Below, one piece after another: positions 9,100-18,390 of a DNA stretch of 64,000 bases. The notes below the pieces were generated by a model. It saw only the letters and a program-made list of their open reading frames with translations. It was not told where the DNA came from and ran no database searches. Source of the stretch: Fodinibius sp036381435 (GTDB lineage: Bacteria; Bacteroidota; Rhodothermia; Balneolales; Balneolaceae). The stretch covers positions 67,243 through 131,242 of the forward strand of contig DASVCW010000038.1 of NCBI GenBank assembly GCA_036381435.1, given 5' to 3'. Position numbers and translations under genes: made by a program. Position 1 is the first letter of the stretch. Every line of letters begins with the position of its first letter.

Positions 9100-12000
9100 A
9101 TGGGACTTTGCCATAAAAATAAGCTTTTTAAAATAACTACTCTGCTGGTTTTTTGCCTGCTTTTGATAACGAATGCTAATGCCCAAAAGCTGGATATGGA
9201 CAAGTGGCAGGGAATGCAACCGCGTAATATTGGTCCCGCCGGCATGAGTGGGCGAATAACTGCCATTGATGTGGTCCGCGATCATCCGGATATTATTTAC
9301 GCAGGTTCGGCATCCGGTGGTATATGGAAATCAACAAGCGGTGGCATAGACTGGAAGCCGATTTTTAATGACCAACCTGTACATTCTATCGGGGCGATCG
9401 ATATCTTTCAAAAAAATCCCAGTATTATCTGGGTGGGTACCGGAGAAGGAAACCCCCGGAACAGCGTAAGCATGGGCGGGGGCGTATACAGGAGTATTGA
9501 CGGTGGCCGGACATGGAAGTTCATGGGGCTGAAAGAAACGCGTAATATTCATAGAATCATCGTTCATCCCGAAGATCCTGATATTGTCTATGTGGGGGCA
9601 CAGGGAACACCTTGGGAAGATACCGAGCAGCGTGGACTTTATAAAACCACTGATGGCGGCAAAACCTGGGAGAAAATCCTCTACAATAACAAACGCACGG
9701 GAATTGCTGATTTGGTAATGGATCCCTCAAATCCCAACAAGCTATTTGCGGCAATGTGGGAATTTCGCCGCTGGCCTTGGTTCTTTAAATCCGGCGGTGA
9801 AGGGTCTGGTTTATATATGACTCTGAACGGCGGCAAAACCTGGAAGGAGTTAACGGCAGAAGATGGTTTGCCCGAAGGGCCACTTGGACGTATTGGCTTA
9901 GCAATTGCCCCCGGTAATCCCGATCGCGTATATGCCTTAGTAGAATCGAAAAACAATGCTATGTACCGCAGTGACGATGGCGGTTTTAGCTGGGAAAAGA
10001 CAGTAGAAGCCTCCGAAGATCCTCAGGTAGGCAGCCGCCCCTTTTATTATTCAGAAATTTATGTGGATCCACAGAATGAAAACCGTGTTTATAGCCTTTA
10101 TACCTATCTTTCGGTAAGCGAGGACGGAGGAAAATCATTTGAAAGCATTTATCCATATTATAATTATATCCATCCGGACCATCATGCTTTTTATATTCAT
10201 CCCGATGACCCCTCGTTTATAATTGACGGCAACGATGGAGGCCTGAATATATCTCGGGACCGTGGTGAAACCTGGCGCTTTGTTTCCAATATTCCGGTTG
10301 CGCAATATTATCATATCAATGTTGATATGCAGATCCCCTATAATGTGTACGGGGGTATGCAGGATAACGGTTCCTGGCAAGGGCCGGCCTATGTATGGAG
10401 GAACGGCGGAATACGGAACTCCTATTTTGAGGAACTTTATTTTGGGGACGGCTTTGATGTGGTAATTGATTCCAGTAATGCGCGATATGCTTTTGCTATG
10501 TCGCAACGCGGAAATGTGGGGCGTGTAGATTTAAAAACCGGACATTCAAATTTTGTGCGGCCGGTTCACCCTGAAGGCATCCCATTACGTTTTAACTGGA
10601 ATGCTGCTATTGCTATGGACACTTTTGATGACCAGACTGTATACTTTGGCAGCCAGTTTGTTCATAAAAGTACCGACCGGGGTGATAGCTGGAAGGTTAT
10701 TTCCCCGGATTTGACAACCGATGATCCGGCTAAACAAAAGCAGCATAAAAGCGGTGGTTTGACCATAGATGCCACCGGAGCTGAAAACTTTACAACTATT
10801 ACAGCTATTGCGCCCAGCCGTCTTAATGATGAAATAATTTGGGCAGGCACTGATGATGGAAATGTCCAAATTACCAGAAATGATGGTCGGTCATGGACAA
10901 ACGTAGTTGGGAATATTGAAGGTGAAGGTGTGCCTGAAGGAAGCTGGGTAACACAGATCAAGACATCAAGGTTCAGAGAAGGTGAAGCAGTGGTAGTAAT
11001 TAATAATTATCGCCGGAACGACTGGAACCCTTATGTGATGCGGACGACCAATTATGGTGAAGACTGGGAAAATATTGTAGAAGGAAAAGGTTTAGAAGGT
11101 TATGCGCTCTCATTTGTACAAGATCCTATTGAGCCGAATTTAATGTTTGTCGGAACTGAATTTGGTCTTTATGTAAGTATTGACGGAGGTGAAAACTGGA
11201 CCGAATGGGAAAATGGCTATCCAACCGCTTCTACCTATGATATGGTTATTCATCCCCGCGAACATGATTTGGTAATCGGTACCTTCGGGCGTTCAGCCTG
11301 GATATTGGATGATATTCGTCCGCTTCGTGAAGTAGCCCAAAAGGGGATTGATGAATTGGATAAAAAAATCAACATCTATCCTGCGCCGGATGCCTATTTA
11401 GCTTCGGTACGTCAGGCCGCAGGTATAAGATTCGCCGCTGATGGAATGTTTCATGGAGAAAACCGGCCCTTTGGAGCGCGGCTGACATACTCCGTGGTTA
11501 AAGAACCTGAGGTGGAAAAAGCAGATGATGAGGAGAAAGAAGAAGAGAAGGTGATCATTGAAATTTTTAACAGCAAAGGCGATAAAATCCGCACTTTGAA
11601 GGAAGTACCGGAGCACGATGGGATCAATCGTACTATCTGGGAGCTTGATGAAAAAGGTGTACGAGGCCCAAGCCGTCGCCAGCCTGACGAAGATGCACCT
11701 GAGCCTTCAGGGTCTAACGTACTGCCCGGTACTTATAAAGTAAAAATGACCTATGGAGGGCAATCCGATTCTACAACCGTTCAGGTCCACTTCGACCCAC
11801 GTATATCCTATGATATGGCAGATCTTCAGGAAAAACACGAAATGATGCATGAGTTAATGAGTCTTCAAAAGGCGGTAGCTCAAGCTACTAACCAGTTACT
11901 CGATGCCAAAGAGATGATTGAGATGGCAGAGAAGATGATAAAGTCGGACAAAATGGAAAATAACAGCGATCAGGTTAAGATACTTAAAGAGGAGAGCAAG

Positions 12001-12318
12001 GCGGTTAAGGATTCAGTTGTTAGTCTGCTCAATTTCGTACTGGGCAAAGAAGCCGAGGGTCAAGGGGTGGTACGTGAACCCGGGCCAACAGTGGCTTCAA
12101 AGCTCCGCAGGCCGCGGTACTATATTCAGAGCTCAATCGGAGGGCTTTCTTCTACCGAAAGAGTATTAATGGATCAGGCCCGGGAAGCTGCTAAAAAAGC
12201 GCTGGAAAAAATTAACGACTTTTTTAATGATGAATGGCCCGAATATGTGGAGGATGTAGAAGGGGCAGATTTAAGTCCGTTTAAACAATTTGAAATCGTT
12301 AAGCTGCCTGGAGATTAA
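9100..12318 (+). CDS. Secreted BNR/sortilin-type beta-propeller protein
   Basis: 1072 aa. Residues 1-29 are a signal peptide (basic start, LLVFCLLLITNANAQ). From about residue 40 to 740 there are many Asp-box/BNR units, for example DGGRTWKF, TDGGKTWEK, NGGKTWKE, DDGGFSWEK, DRGETWRF and IDGGENWTE, forming one or two propellers as in the VPS10/sortilin and 'glycosyl hydrolase BNR' families of Bacteroidota. A beta-domain of about 110 aa with an acidic spacer (KADDEEKEEEK, about 807-817) follows, then FNSKGDKIRTL, resembling a FlgD/Por-type Ig fold. The end is a helical, probably coiled-coil, segment of about 170 aa. I see no typical type IX sorting tail. No catalytic residues can be assigned; binding or hydrolase activity is open. 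ATG 9100 is the start because the ATG at 9084 is out of frame. Confidence 0.8.
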   Translation: MGLCHKNKLFKITTLLVFCLLLITNANAQKLDMDKWQGMQPRNIGPAGMSGRITAIDVVRDHPDIIYAGSASGGIWKSTSGGIDWKPIFNDQPVHSIGAIDIFQKNPSIIWVGTGEGNPRNSVSMGGGVYRSIDGGRTWKFMGLKETRNIHRIIVHPEDPDIVYVGAQGTPWEDTEQRGLYKTTDGGKTWEKILYNNKRTGIADLVMDPSNPNKLFAAMWEFRRWPWFFKSGGEGSGLYMTLNGGKTWKELTAEDGLPEGPLGRIGLAIAPGNPDRVYALVESKNNAMYRSDDGGFSWEKTVEASEDPQVGSRPFYYSEIYVDPQNENRVYSLYTYLSVSEDGGKSFESIYPYYNYIHPDHHAFYIHPDDPSFIIDGNDGGLNISRDRGETWRFVSNIPVAQYYHINVDMQIPYNVYGGMQDNGSWQGPAYVWRNGGIRNSYFEELYFGDGFDVVIDSSNARYAFAMSQRGNVGRVDLKTGHSNFVRPVHPEGIPLRFNWNAAIAMDTFDDQTVYFGSQFVHKSTDRGDSWKVISPDLTTDDPAKQKQHKSGGLTIDATGAENFTTITAIAPSRLNDEIIWAGTDDGNVQITRNDGRSWTNVVGNIEGEGVPEGSWVTQIKTSRFREGEAVVVINNYRRNDWNPYVMRTTNYGEDWENIVEGKGLEGYALSFVQDPIEPNLMFVGTEFGLYVSIDGGENWTEWENGYPTASTYDMVIHPREHDLVIGTFGRSAWILDDIRPLREVAQKGIDELDKKINIYPAPDAYLASVRQAAGIRFAADGMFHGENRPFGARLTYSVVKEPEVEKADDEEKEEEKVIIEIFNSKGDKIRTLKEVPEHDGINRTIWELDEKGVRGPSRRQPDEDAPEPSGSNVLPGTYKVKMTYGGQSDSTTVQVHFDPRISYDMADLQEKHEMMHELMSLQKAVAQATNQLLDAKEMIEMAEKMIKSDKMENNSDQVKILKEESKAVKDSVVSLLNFVLGKEAEGQGVVREPGPTVASKLRRPRYYIQSSIGGLSSTERVLMDQAREAAKKALEKINDFFNDEWPEYVEDVEGADLSPFKQFEIVKLPGD

Positions 12319-12719
12319 AGTTCGGTGAATACTTGAAAAAGGCTCAGATTATAAGAAAGGACAGTTTTCTCTGTGGTTCTTCGTGTCTCCCTTTGTGTAA
12401 CTCCGTGCCATAGCCTAATCATTCTATGCAATGTAGCAATTCTCGTCTCAGGCAGGATTTGCTACATTACTGAAAAAGTACTGTTGGTAGTAAAATAGCT
12501 GTTACACAAAGTTTCTCGAAGGAGCTCAAAGGTCCGCCAAGAAACTTTGCGCAACTTCGGGCTTCTTTGCGGTTCTTTGTGAAATAGCTCTAAGGTACCA
12601 TTGCTCTGGAGTTGTACCCCGAATCAGCAGCTTTCGGATAACACTAAGATTTTTTAAAAAGGCAAGGTCTTCTCTATTTCTCTTTGTGAAACTCAGTGCT
12701 ATAGCCTTAAATATATTAT
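12319..12719. repeat. 401-bp gap filled with two or three family B palindromic repeats
   Basis: Runs such as CTCTGTGGTTCTTCGTGTC...TTTGTGTAACTCCGTGCC (12369-12413), TTACACAAAGTTTCTCG...AAGAAACTTTGCGCAACTTC...GCGGTTCTTTGTGAAA (12501-12586) and CTCTTTGTGAAACTCAGTG (12678-12697) are members of the same imperfect palindromic family seen at 3950, 13480, 36362, 43745 and 51855. A 65-codon minus-strand reading frame across it is only a translation of the repeat. Confidence 0.6.
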
Positions 12720-13379
12720 TCACAATTGATCGATAACCCGAAAACTCTCGGGACCTAACTGAAAAAGTACGTCTAAAATGGAACAGTTTGGTTCAAAACC
12801 TTCAAAATGCTGGTGATATTTTGGATGATCAAAATTCGGTTCAACCCTTCTTTCGGCCTGTCGTTGGTAATGTCGGCTGTCATATTCCTGGAATAGAATA
12901 TCAGCATCAAGGCGATCAGCCAGCAGATCAGGATTGGAAGTGTATTTAGGAGTTTCGCTGGCCAGCTCATAATGAATGTCCAAATCCATGAAACTCAGCA
13001 GCCGCTCTTGAATGAAGAGCACGAATTCCATTAGATAAGTGAAGTCAGGGGCAGATTCAAAATCCGCTTTGATCTCCGGTTCATAAAAATCAAAGTAAAT
13101 GCTGTTTCGGTAGTTGTATTTCAGGGTACGAAGCAGGGGAGTGATCCAGTCATCAGAATGATCAATTCGCACATCTTTGATCGCTTTTTTCCGGTCTTCA
13201 GTCCGCACGGGAACATTAATCCATTGTGTGCCTTCAGGAACCCGAATGTTTGCCCGGTGAACCCGGCTTTTTCGCGACCATTGTTCCACATCCTGCAGAA
13301 TAATGCAATCACTTTGCAGCATCACCGCTAAATCGTATAAGTTGGGGGCGAATTGGGGGAACAGGAGACCTAATTTCAT
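12720..13379 (-). CDS. WbqC family protein
   Basis: 219 aa matching the WbqC-like family (PF08889): an N-terminal LFPQFAPNLYDLAVMLQSDCIILQDVEQWSRKSRVHRANIRVPEG, with Asp-Asp/Glu-Gln and a conserved Arg-His pair, and a C-terminal HFEGFEPNCSILDVLFQLGPES. Members are found in polysaccharide (O-antigen) loci and as lone genes in Bacteroidota. The exact reaction is unsettled; a role in sugar-amine modification has been proposed. Here it lies alone between repeat-filled gaps, so context gives no pathway. Confidence 0.85.
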   Translation of the reverse strand: MKLGLLFPQFAPNLYDLAVMLQSDCIILQDVEQWSRKSRVHRANIRVPEGTQWINVPVRTEDRKKAIKDVRIDHSDDWITPLLRTLKYNYRNSIYFDFYEPEIKADFESAPDFTYLMEFVLFIQERLLSFMDLDIHYELASETPKYTSNPDLLADRLDADILFQEYDSRHYQRQAERRVEPNFDHPKYHQHFEGFEPNCSILDVLFQLGPESFRVIDQL

Positions 13380-13793
13380 TTCATTCTTTTGTTATGCAAT
13401 ACGTAATACGTGAGGTGAGGAGTGCCAAAGTAAACATTTTTGTAAGGAATTGCTTTCTTAGGTCTTACTATAAAACCTTTGTGAATCTTAGAGCTCCTTA
13501 GAGCAACTTAGTGTAACAGCTATTGCACTAAGAATCACAAAGGAAGTACAAAGGTACTCAAAGGAAAAACCAGTGGATGCAGAAAAATTATTATTAAGTA
13601 TAGCAATTAGATCAGCGTTTGAAGTTACTTTAACCGGCCTGCAATGATGCCTTTACCTGGAATTAATTGAAAGGAATATTCTGGTGAAGCTGAAAAATTA
13701 ATCCCACAGCTTCGAATCACGCATTACATATTAGCACAAAACTATTATAAGCTTTATTTTTAGGTTTATCGAAATTCAAAACCAAAACTTTTT
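13380..13793. repeat. 414-bp gap with a family B repeat
   Basis: At about 13478-13572, AATCTTAGAGCTCCTTAGAGCAACTTAGTGTAACAGC is followed by TATTGCACTAAGAATCACAAAGGAAGTACAAAGG, giving inverted CTTAGTG/CACTAAG arms. The remaining sequence before gltX is AT-rich with no gene and presumably holds its promoter. Confidence 0.5.
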
Positions 13794-15275
13794 ATGAAAG
13801 ACGTACGTGTACGATTTGCTCCATCACCCACCGGATTACTGCACATTGGCGGACTCCGGACAGCATTATATAATTATTTATTCGCGAAAAGCCATGACGG
13901 GGTGTTTGTACTGCGCATCGAAGACACCGATCAGAGCCGTTATGTGGAAGGTGCTGAAAATGATATTATACAATCACTCAAATGGGCAGGAATGAATTAT
14001 GATGAAGGCCCCAAAAAGCCCGGCGAATTTGGCCCTTACCGTCAGAGTGAGCGTAAAGGCATGTACGCAAAATATGCCGAGCAGCTGGTGGAGCAGGGCC
14101 ATGCTTATTATGCATTCGACACACCCGAAGAACTCAATAAAATGCGTGAACGACTGAAAAAATCGGGCAATCCATCGCCGAAGTATGATGCCATCACCCG
14201 AATGTCAATGCAGAACAGCCTTACACTTCCTGCGGAGGAAGTGGAGCGAAAGCTGGATGAGGGTGAGGACTATGTAGTTCGGCTGAAAGTGCCTCGTCGC
14301 GAAACAGTACGTTTTGAAGACGAAATCCGCGGTTTCGTTTCATTCGAAACCAAAGGGCTGGACGATCAGGTGCTGTTGAAATCTGATGGAATGCCCACTT
14401 ATCATCTTGCAAATGTAGTTGATGACCATTTGATGGAGATTACCCATGTTATACGGGGTGAAGAATGGCTGAGCAGTGCTCCAAAGCATATTTTGATGTA
14501 CCAGTATTTTGGATGGAATCCTCCGAAGATGGCCCACCTGCCACTCATCATGTCGCCCAGCGGTGGGAAGCTTTCCAAGCGTAAAGCTGAGAGTGAAGGC
14601 ATTCCTATCAATACCAAAGATTATATTGAGCAAAAATTCGAGCCCGAAGCACTGGTGAATTTCCTGGCTTATCTGGGATGGAGTCCGGGCGATGATACAG
14701 AAATTCATTCAATGAATGAACTGATTGAGCTGTTCTCCCTTGATCGAGTAAGCAAAGGTGGAGCAGTATTCGACTATAAAAAACTGACCTGGTATAACGA
14801 GCACTACCTGCGTGAAAAGTCAGCCGATGAGCTTTTTCCTCGTGTTCAGGCCATTGCCAAAGAACACGGCGTCAATCCTGATGAAAACTATATGAAACAG
14901 ATTATTCCCTTGATGAAAGATCGCGTTACAAAGGTTGAAGATTTTGTCACCCAGGGACGTTTTTTCTTTGAAGATCCCGAAGAGTACGAAGATCGGGCGT
15001 TGAAAAAGTGGAAAGACGGCAGTGCAGAGTTACTTCAGGCCTATGTGGATGAAATCGAAGGTCTGGATGAAGATAAGTTCAATGCGAAGGTGTTGAAGGA
15101 CAAAATTAAAGAGGTGATCGAGGCCAATGATGTGGGTTTTGGAAAACTGATGATGCCGCTCAGGGTTGCCGTTTCCGGTATGGGTTATGGGCCTGATCTC
15201 ACTCCAACTATCGAACTGCTGGGTAAGGAAACAACTACTCGCCGGATTAACAAGGCTATTGAAAGACTGGGGTGA
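13794..15275 (+). CDS. gltX: Glutamyl-tRNA synthetase
   Basis: Charges tRNA-Glu in the cytoplasm. 493 aa, normal for bacterial GluRS. The class I HIGH motif is FAPSPTGLLHIGG at residues 8-20, with LRTALYNYLFA following. The KMSKS equivalent is KLSKRKAE at about residue 260. The anticodon-binding helical domain covers roughly 330-490. ATG 13794 is four residues before the first catalytic strand, as usual for this family. No operon partner: the next gene is 126 bp away with its own ribosome binding site. The sequence alone does not say whether it also charges tRNA-Gln. Confidence 0.96.
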   Translation: MKDVRVRFAPSPTGLLHIGGLRTALYNYLFAKSHDGVFVLRIEDTDQSRYVEGAENDIIQSLKWAGMNYDEGPKKPGEFGPYRQSERKGMYAKYAEQLVEQGHAYYAFDTPEELNKMRERLKKSGNPSPKYDAITRMSMQNSLTLPAEEVERKLDEGEDYVVRLKVPRRETVRFEDEIRGFVSFETKGLDDQVLLKSDGMPTYHLANVVDDHLMEITHVIRGEEWLSSAPKHILMYQYFGWNPPKMAHLPLIMSPSGGKLSKRKAESEGIPINTKDYIEQKFEPEALVNFLAYLGWSPGDDTEIHSMNELIELFSLDRVSKGGAVFDYKKLTWYNEHYLREKSADELFPRVQAIAKEHGVNPDENYMKQIIPLMKDRVTKVEDFVTQGRFFFEDPEEYEDRALKKWKDGSAELLQAYVDEIEGLDEDKFNAKVLKDKIKEVIEANDVGFGKLMMPLRVAVSGMGYGPDLTPTIELLGKETTTRRINKAIERLG

Positions 15276-15401
15276 TTTGCTTCTTGCTTTATTCTAACCC
15301 TGACAGAGTTTTTGAAACCCTGTCGGGGCTTGTGCTAACTTGTCTTAACGGGTATTTAGAAGTAGTTTATTATTAGATTAGTAAATTAAAGGAGTTATGT
15401 T

Positions 15402-15806
15402 ATGAAGCGTGTGCCGATTTTTTTACTTCCAGTCATTTTCTTGACCATCACATCCTGTGATCTTTTCAATCAGAGCGCTTTTTTACAACCGCTGTCCGGT
15501 ACCTGGAACTGGGAGCGCACCTATGGCGGATTTATAGGTGAAACTATCGATGCTGATTCTGTTGATTACACTCAAAAATTGATTATTAACGACGAGGGTG
15601 AAGCCTTTTTATATCGCAATGATGAGTTAAGGGTCGCTTATGCTATAAAATTTGAAAAACCGGAATGGCATGAGCAGAAAACCTGGATTTTTTATCCCAA
15701 AAAGGATTCCTCGATCCAATCATATGTAAGCACTTTACAAAACGGAAAGCTGGTTTTGATGAATGCTTGCACTGACTGCTACACTTTATACTTTAGCAAA
15801 AAGTAG
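15402..15806 (+). CDS. Small lipoprotein, lipocalin-like (hypothetical)
   Basis: 134 aa. A lipoprotein signal with lipobox ITSC puts the lipidated Cys at residue 19. The mature part begins LSGTWNWERTYGG, a pattern often seen in lipocalin-like domain proteins (a strand with G-x-W), followed by alternating beta strands. The C-terminus carries a Cys-x-x-Cys (NACTDCYTLYF), perhaps a disulfide. A clear Shine-Dalgarno AAAGGAG lies 8 nt before the ATG. Function unknown; probably periplasmic face of the outer membrane. Confidence 0.7.
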   Translation: MKRVPIFLLPVIFLTITSCDLFNQSAFLQPLSGTWNWERTYGGFIGETIDADSVDYTQKLIINDEGEAFLYRNDELRVAYAIKFEKPEWHEQKTWIFYPKKDSSIQSYVSTLQNGKLVLMNACTDCYTLYFSKK

Positions 15807-15846
15807 CTCGAAATTCATTTCGAGAAGTAGTAGTTGAAGAAGCAGC

Positions 15847-16629
15847 CTATCGAGATGAATCTCGATCTACTTCAAATTCAAACCGGCTTGCTTCATCAAT
15901 TTCTAGTGTCCCCGCCTTAAATCGTCGCTCTTCAAAAACTACTTTTCCATTTTTGTCAATCAATAAAATGGTTGAACAGCGCGTGCCATAGCGACCACTT
16001 TTTATAAAAATAGGTGATACAACTTTTTCCAGTTCTTTCGGGATACCTGTGTCGGGTAAATCAGTCTCTGAAGCTTGCCGTTCATTCGCAAGCAGTTCAA
16101 AAAGAGCTTGTTCTGAAATAGATTCATTCCGTACTGCTTTTTCGAGGGATTTTTTTGCGGTTACTACTTTCGGCCAGGGAGTATCGAGCAGATGGTTACT
16201 GAGTCCGTACAGCCCCGGCTCCAGCTGCCGGATTTTCTTCTGCTGATTGGAGTAGTAACCCAGTTGGTTTACCGTTCCTGCCAAAAGATTAAATCCTAAA
16301 TATTGGTCAGCTTTTCCATCAACTTCTTTGAGATAAGTATTTGAATCTACAGGGTGTTTCAGATAATCAAGCACGAGATGTCCGCGGCTGGGTGGATTTT
16401 CTTTTTGAAGCCGCGAATCACGAAAGTTGGTTATGGCTGAGAAAGCTCCCTCTTTGGTAACGCCCATCCACGTACCGCCGGCTTTCAAGTCTTTACCAGC
16501 TAATACCTCTGGAAAATCATCCCAGAATTGAGCAGCCCGGGTGGGACGACTGTAACTTTCATCCCGGTTGGCGGCAATAATCAGATCATAAGCCGGATGT
16601 TGCTTATAAGAAAAGACAAGAAGACACAT
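15847..16629 (-). CDS. NRDE family protein (TANGO2-like)
   Basis: The frame is open from 16662, but I start it at the ATG at 16629 so that the protein begins MCLLVFSYK. In this family Cys2 is exposed after Met removal, as in N-terminal-nucleophile hydrolases. The family signature N-R-D-E is present in LIIAANRDESYSRPT (about residues 20-32), followed by LAGKDLKAGGTWMGV and FSAITNFRD. About 260 aa is the normal length. Bacterial members have no established reaction; eukaryotic TANGO2 is linked to haem or lipid homeostasis. The palindrome CGAGATGAATCTCG lies at its 3' end (15850-15863). Confidence 0.85.
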   Translation of the reverse strand: MCLLVFSYKQHPAYDLIIAANRDESYSRPTRAAQFWDDFPEVLAGKDLKAGGTWMGVTKEGAFSAITNFRDSRLQKENPPSRGHLVLDYLKHPVDSNTYLKEVDGKADQYLGFNLLAGTVNQLGYYSNQQKKIRQLEPGLYGLSNHLLDTPWPKVVTAKKSLEKAVRNESISEQALFELLANERQASETDLPDTGIPKELEKVVSPIFIKSGRYGTRCSTILLIDKNGKVVFEERRFKAGTLEIDEASRFEFEVDRDSSR

Positions 16630-16756
16630 AGTAAGCTTATTTAACGCTTTGAACAGAATCACTATTTAGTGACAGAGTAAACAATTTAGGGTTTCTTAAC
16701 GAAAGGAGTAGCTGAATTATTAGTTTAACGTGAGCTCGAGATAAGATTTTAAGCTC

Positions 16757-16905
16757 TTGATGTCATTTGACCGAATGGCTGCGATTTTCGGCCCGAAGTG
16801 GAGAAATCTCATCCGCTTCAAAATGAGATTAATTAAAATGGAAGAAGTTGCCGGTTCATAACACATGAGATCCCTTATCGAAAAATCGGGACTCCGGATG
16901 ACTTT
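16757..16905. repeat. Intergenic repeat with TGTCATTTGACC / CCGGATGAC ends (family A)
   Basis: In the 361-bp gap between two minus-strand genes the sequence TGTCATTTGACCGAATGG, GAAGTGGAGAAATCTCAT, AATGAGATT, GAGATCCCTTATCG, GGGACTCCGGATGAC has the build of a common Bacteroidota interspersed repeat, with inner arms AATCTCAT/ATGAGATT and outer GTCAT/ATGAC. The remaining part of the gap (16906-16990) shows no gene. Confidence 0.45.
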
Positions 16906-16990
16906 AAGTTTTGGGCGATTATAAAAAAGATCCCCTTACTAGGGAATGGGCCTACAGCAGAAGGGGAACGTAAAGAGCGACAAGTCTAGC

Positions 16991-17893
16991 TCATTCTTTT
17001 TCAGGTTCATCTAAAGGTATGGCATATTTTTCAGCTTCGATTTTTCTTCCCTTATGTTTGGTATAAACGCACGTAAATTCTGCTCCGAACAAAAGAATTA
17101 TACCACTGTAGGTTGTCCAGAGCATAATTAAAATGATACTTCCCGCTGCTCCATAAATAGAGCCGGGATCACTGTAACCGAAATACAACCCCAGCAGGAA
17201 CTTCGCGATTACGAAAAGAATAGACGTAATAAAAGCTCCAATCCAGACATCTCCCCATCTTATTTTTGCATCCGGTAAAATTTTAAAGATAGCCGCGAAG
17301 AGCAAGGTAATCACTCCCAGCGAAATGACGATATCTACCAATTTTAATAGCTCGTCAATCAAGCCGAAAAAGTTTATGCTTAGCCAGTTACTAAATGAGC
17401 TGATAAGTGATGAAATGATTAAGGAAACGAGCAGCAAAAAACCGATGGCGAGAATCATTCCAAACGAAATCAGGCGCTCGCGCAGAAAGTTCAGGATCAT
17501 ACGATCAGGGGAGGGCTGAACTTTCCATATTCTGTTTAAGTCTTGCTGCACCTGGTAAAAAACTCCGGTAGCTCCAAAAATAAGGGTTGCGATACTGATA
17601 ATAGACGACCATGTAAGGCCTCCTCCCGTGTAAGCATTGGCAATAATTCCTTCAATTTGTTGTGCTTCTTCGGTGCCGATAACATCTGCGATTTGGGCAG
17701 ACACCTGATTTGTCAGCGCTTCTGTCCCATAAAAATAACCAGCCAGATTGATAACAATAACAAAAAGTCCCGGAAGGGAAAAGATCGTATAATAAGAAAT
17801 TACAGCGCTGCTCCGGAAAGGATCACGATTATACCAAGCGGAAAAGCTTTCTTTAAGTAATGTGCCACCCCCTTTCATGGAATGTATATTCAT
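16991..17893 (-). CDS. YihY/BrkB family inner-membrane protein
   Basis: 300 aa. The N-terminus SFSAWYNRDPFRSSAVISYYTIFSLPGLFVIVINLAGYFYG carries the family's conserved amphipathic entry and first membrane helix. About six membrane segments follow, with the conserved FGATGVFYQVQQDLNRIWKV (about 104-123) and, near the C-terminus, IYGAAGSIILIMLWTTYSGIILLFGAEFTCVYTK. The family (PF03631, formerly misnamed RNase BN) is widespread with no agreed transport substrate. The tail is charged and cytoplasmic. Single gene. Confidence 0.9.
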   Translation of the reverse strand: MNIHSMKGGGTLLKESFSAWYNRDPFRSSAVISYYTIFSLPGLFVIVINLAGYFYGTEALTNQVSAQIADVIGTEEAQQIEGIIANAYTGGGLTWSSIISIATLIFGATGVFYQVQQDLNRIWKVQPSPDRMILNFLRERLISFGMILAIGFLLLVSLIISSLISSFSNWLSINFFGLIDELLKLVDIVISLGVITLLFAAIFKILPDAKIRWGDVWIGAFITSILFVIAKFLLGLYFGYSDPGSIYGAAGSIILIMLWTTYSGIILLFGAEFTCVYTKHKGRKIEAEKYAIPLDEPEKE

Positions 17894-18390
17894 TCTGTCA
17901 ATCTAATTTTCTATAAATAATCAGAATTCTAATTTGAAAGTTCAAAAATATGGTTGGCTTAAAACAGCTTTATTCAGTATAAAAGATGTTAAAATTTATT
18001 TACTTTTTTTAACAAATTAAATTTTCAAATCTTAATCATTGTTCCATGACCGCACATTTAAAAATGCTTTAATTTCAACTATTTAAGCTAAAAAAATGAA
18101 ACGTATGATTTTATAAAAAGAGACTATCTATAGTGGTAATAAGGGCAAACTATCAACTTATTTTACAATTCTTATAATAAAATTATTATTGTTTTTTTGA
18201 TTGAATTCCATTCTTGCATCAGAGTATTTGTTAGTTATATTCGCACTCGAAGACATGTGATAAATACTTAAAGAAAGCTTAGACATTTTTTCTACAGCAC
18301 TTCAAAAACTGCACTCTTAGGTGTATAGAAAAACGCCTCATCCAATCATTGAATGGGGTTAACAAATCATAATCAAAAAGGATAAACAAT
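17894..18390. promoter_or_regulatory. 497-bp leader region of the first susC, with candidate promoter at 18213-18243
   Basis: Strongly AT-rich and without genes. CTTG (18213-18216), a 19-nt spacer, and TATATTCG (18236-18243) resemble the Bacteroidota promoter TTTG-N19-21-TAnnTTTG with one mismatch in each box. A start about 7 nt downstream would give an untranslated leader of about 140 nt. The second susC has a very similar candidate with the same spacer (23223-23253). AAAGGA precedes ATG 18391 by 9 nt. Confidence 0.35.

Noticed and set aside
12526..12723. 65-codon minus-strand reading frame at the end of the WbqC-family gene
   Set aside because: It is a translation of the family B palindromic repeats, has no start signal, and overlaps the WbqC gene end.
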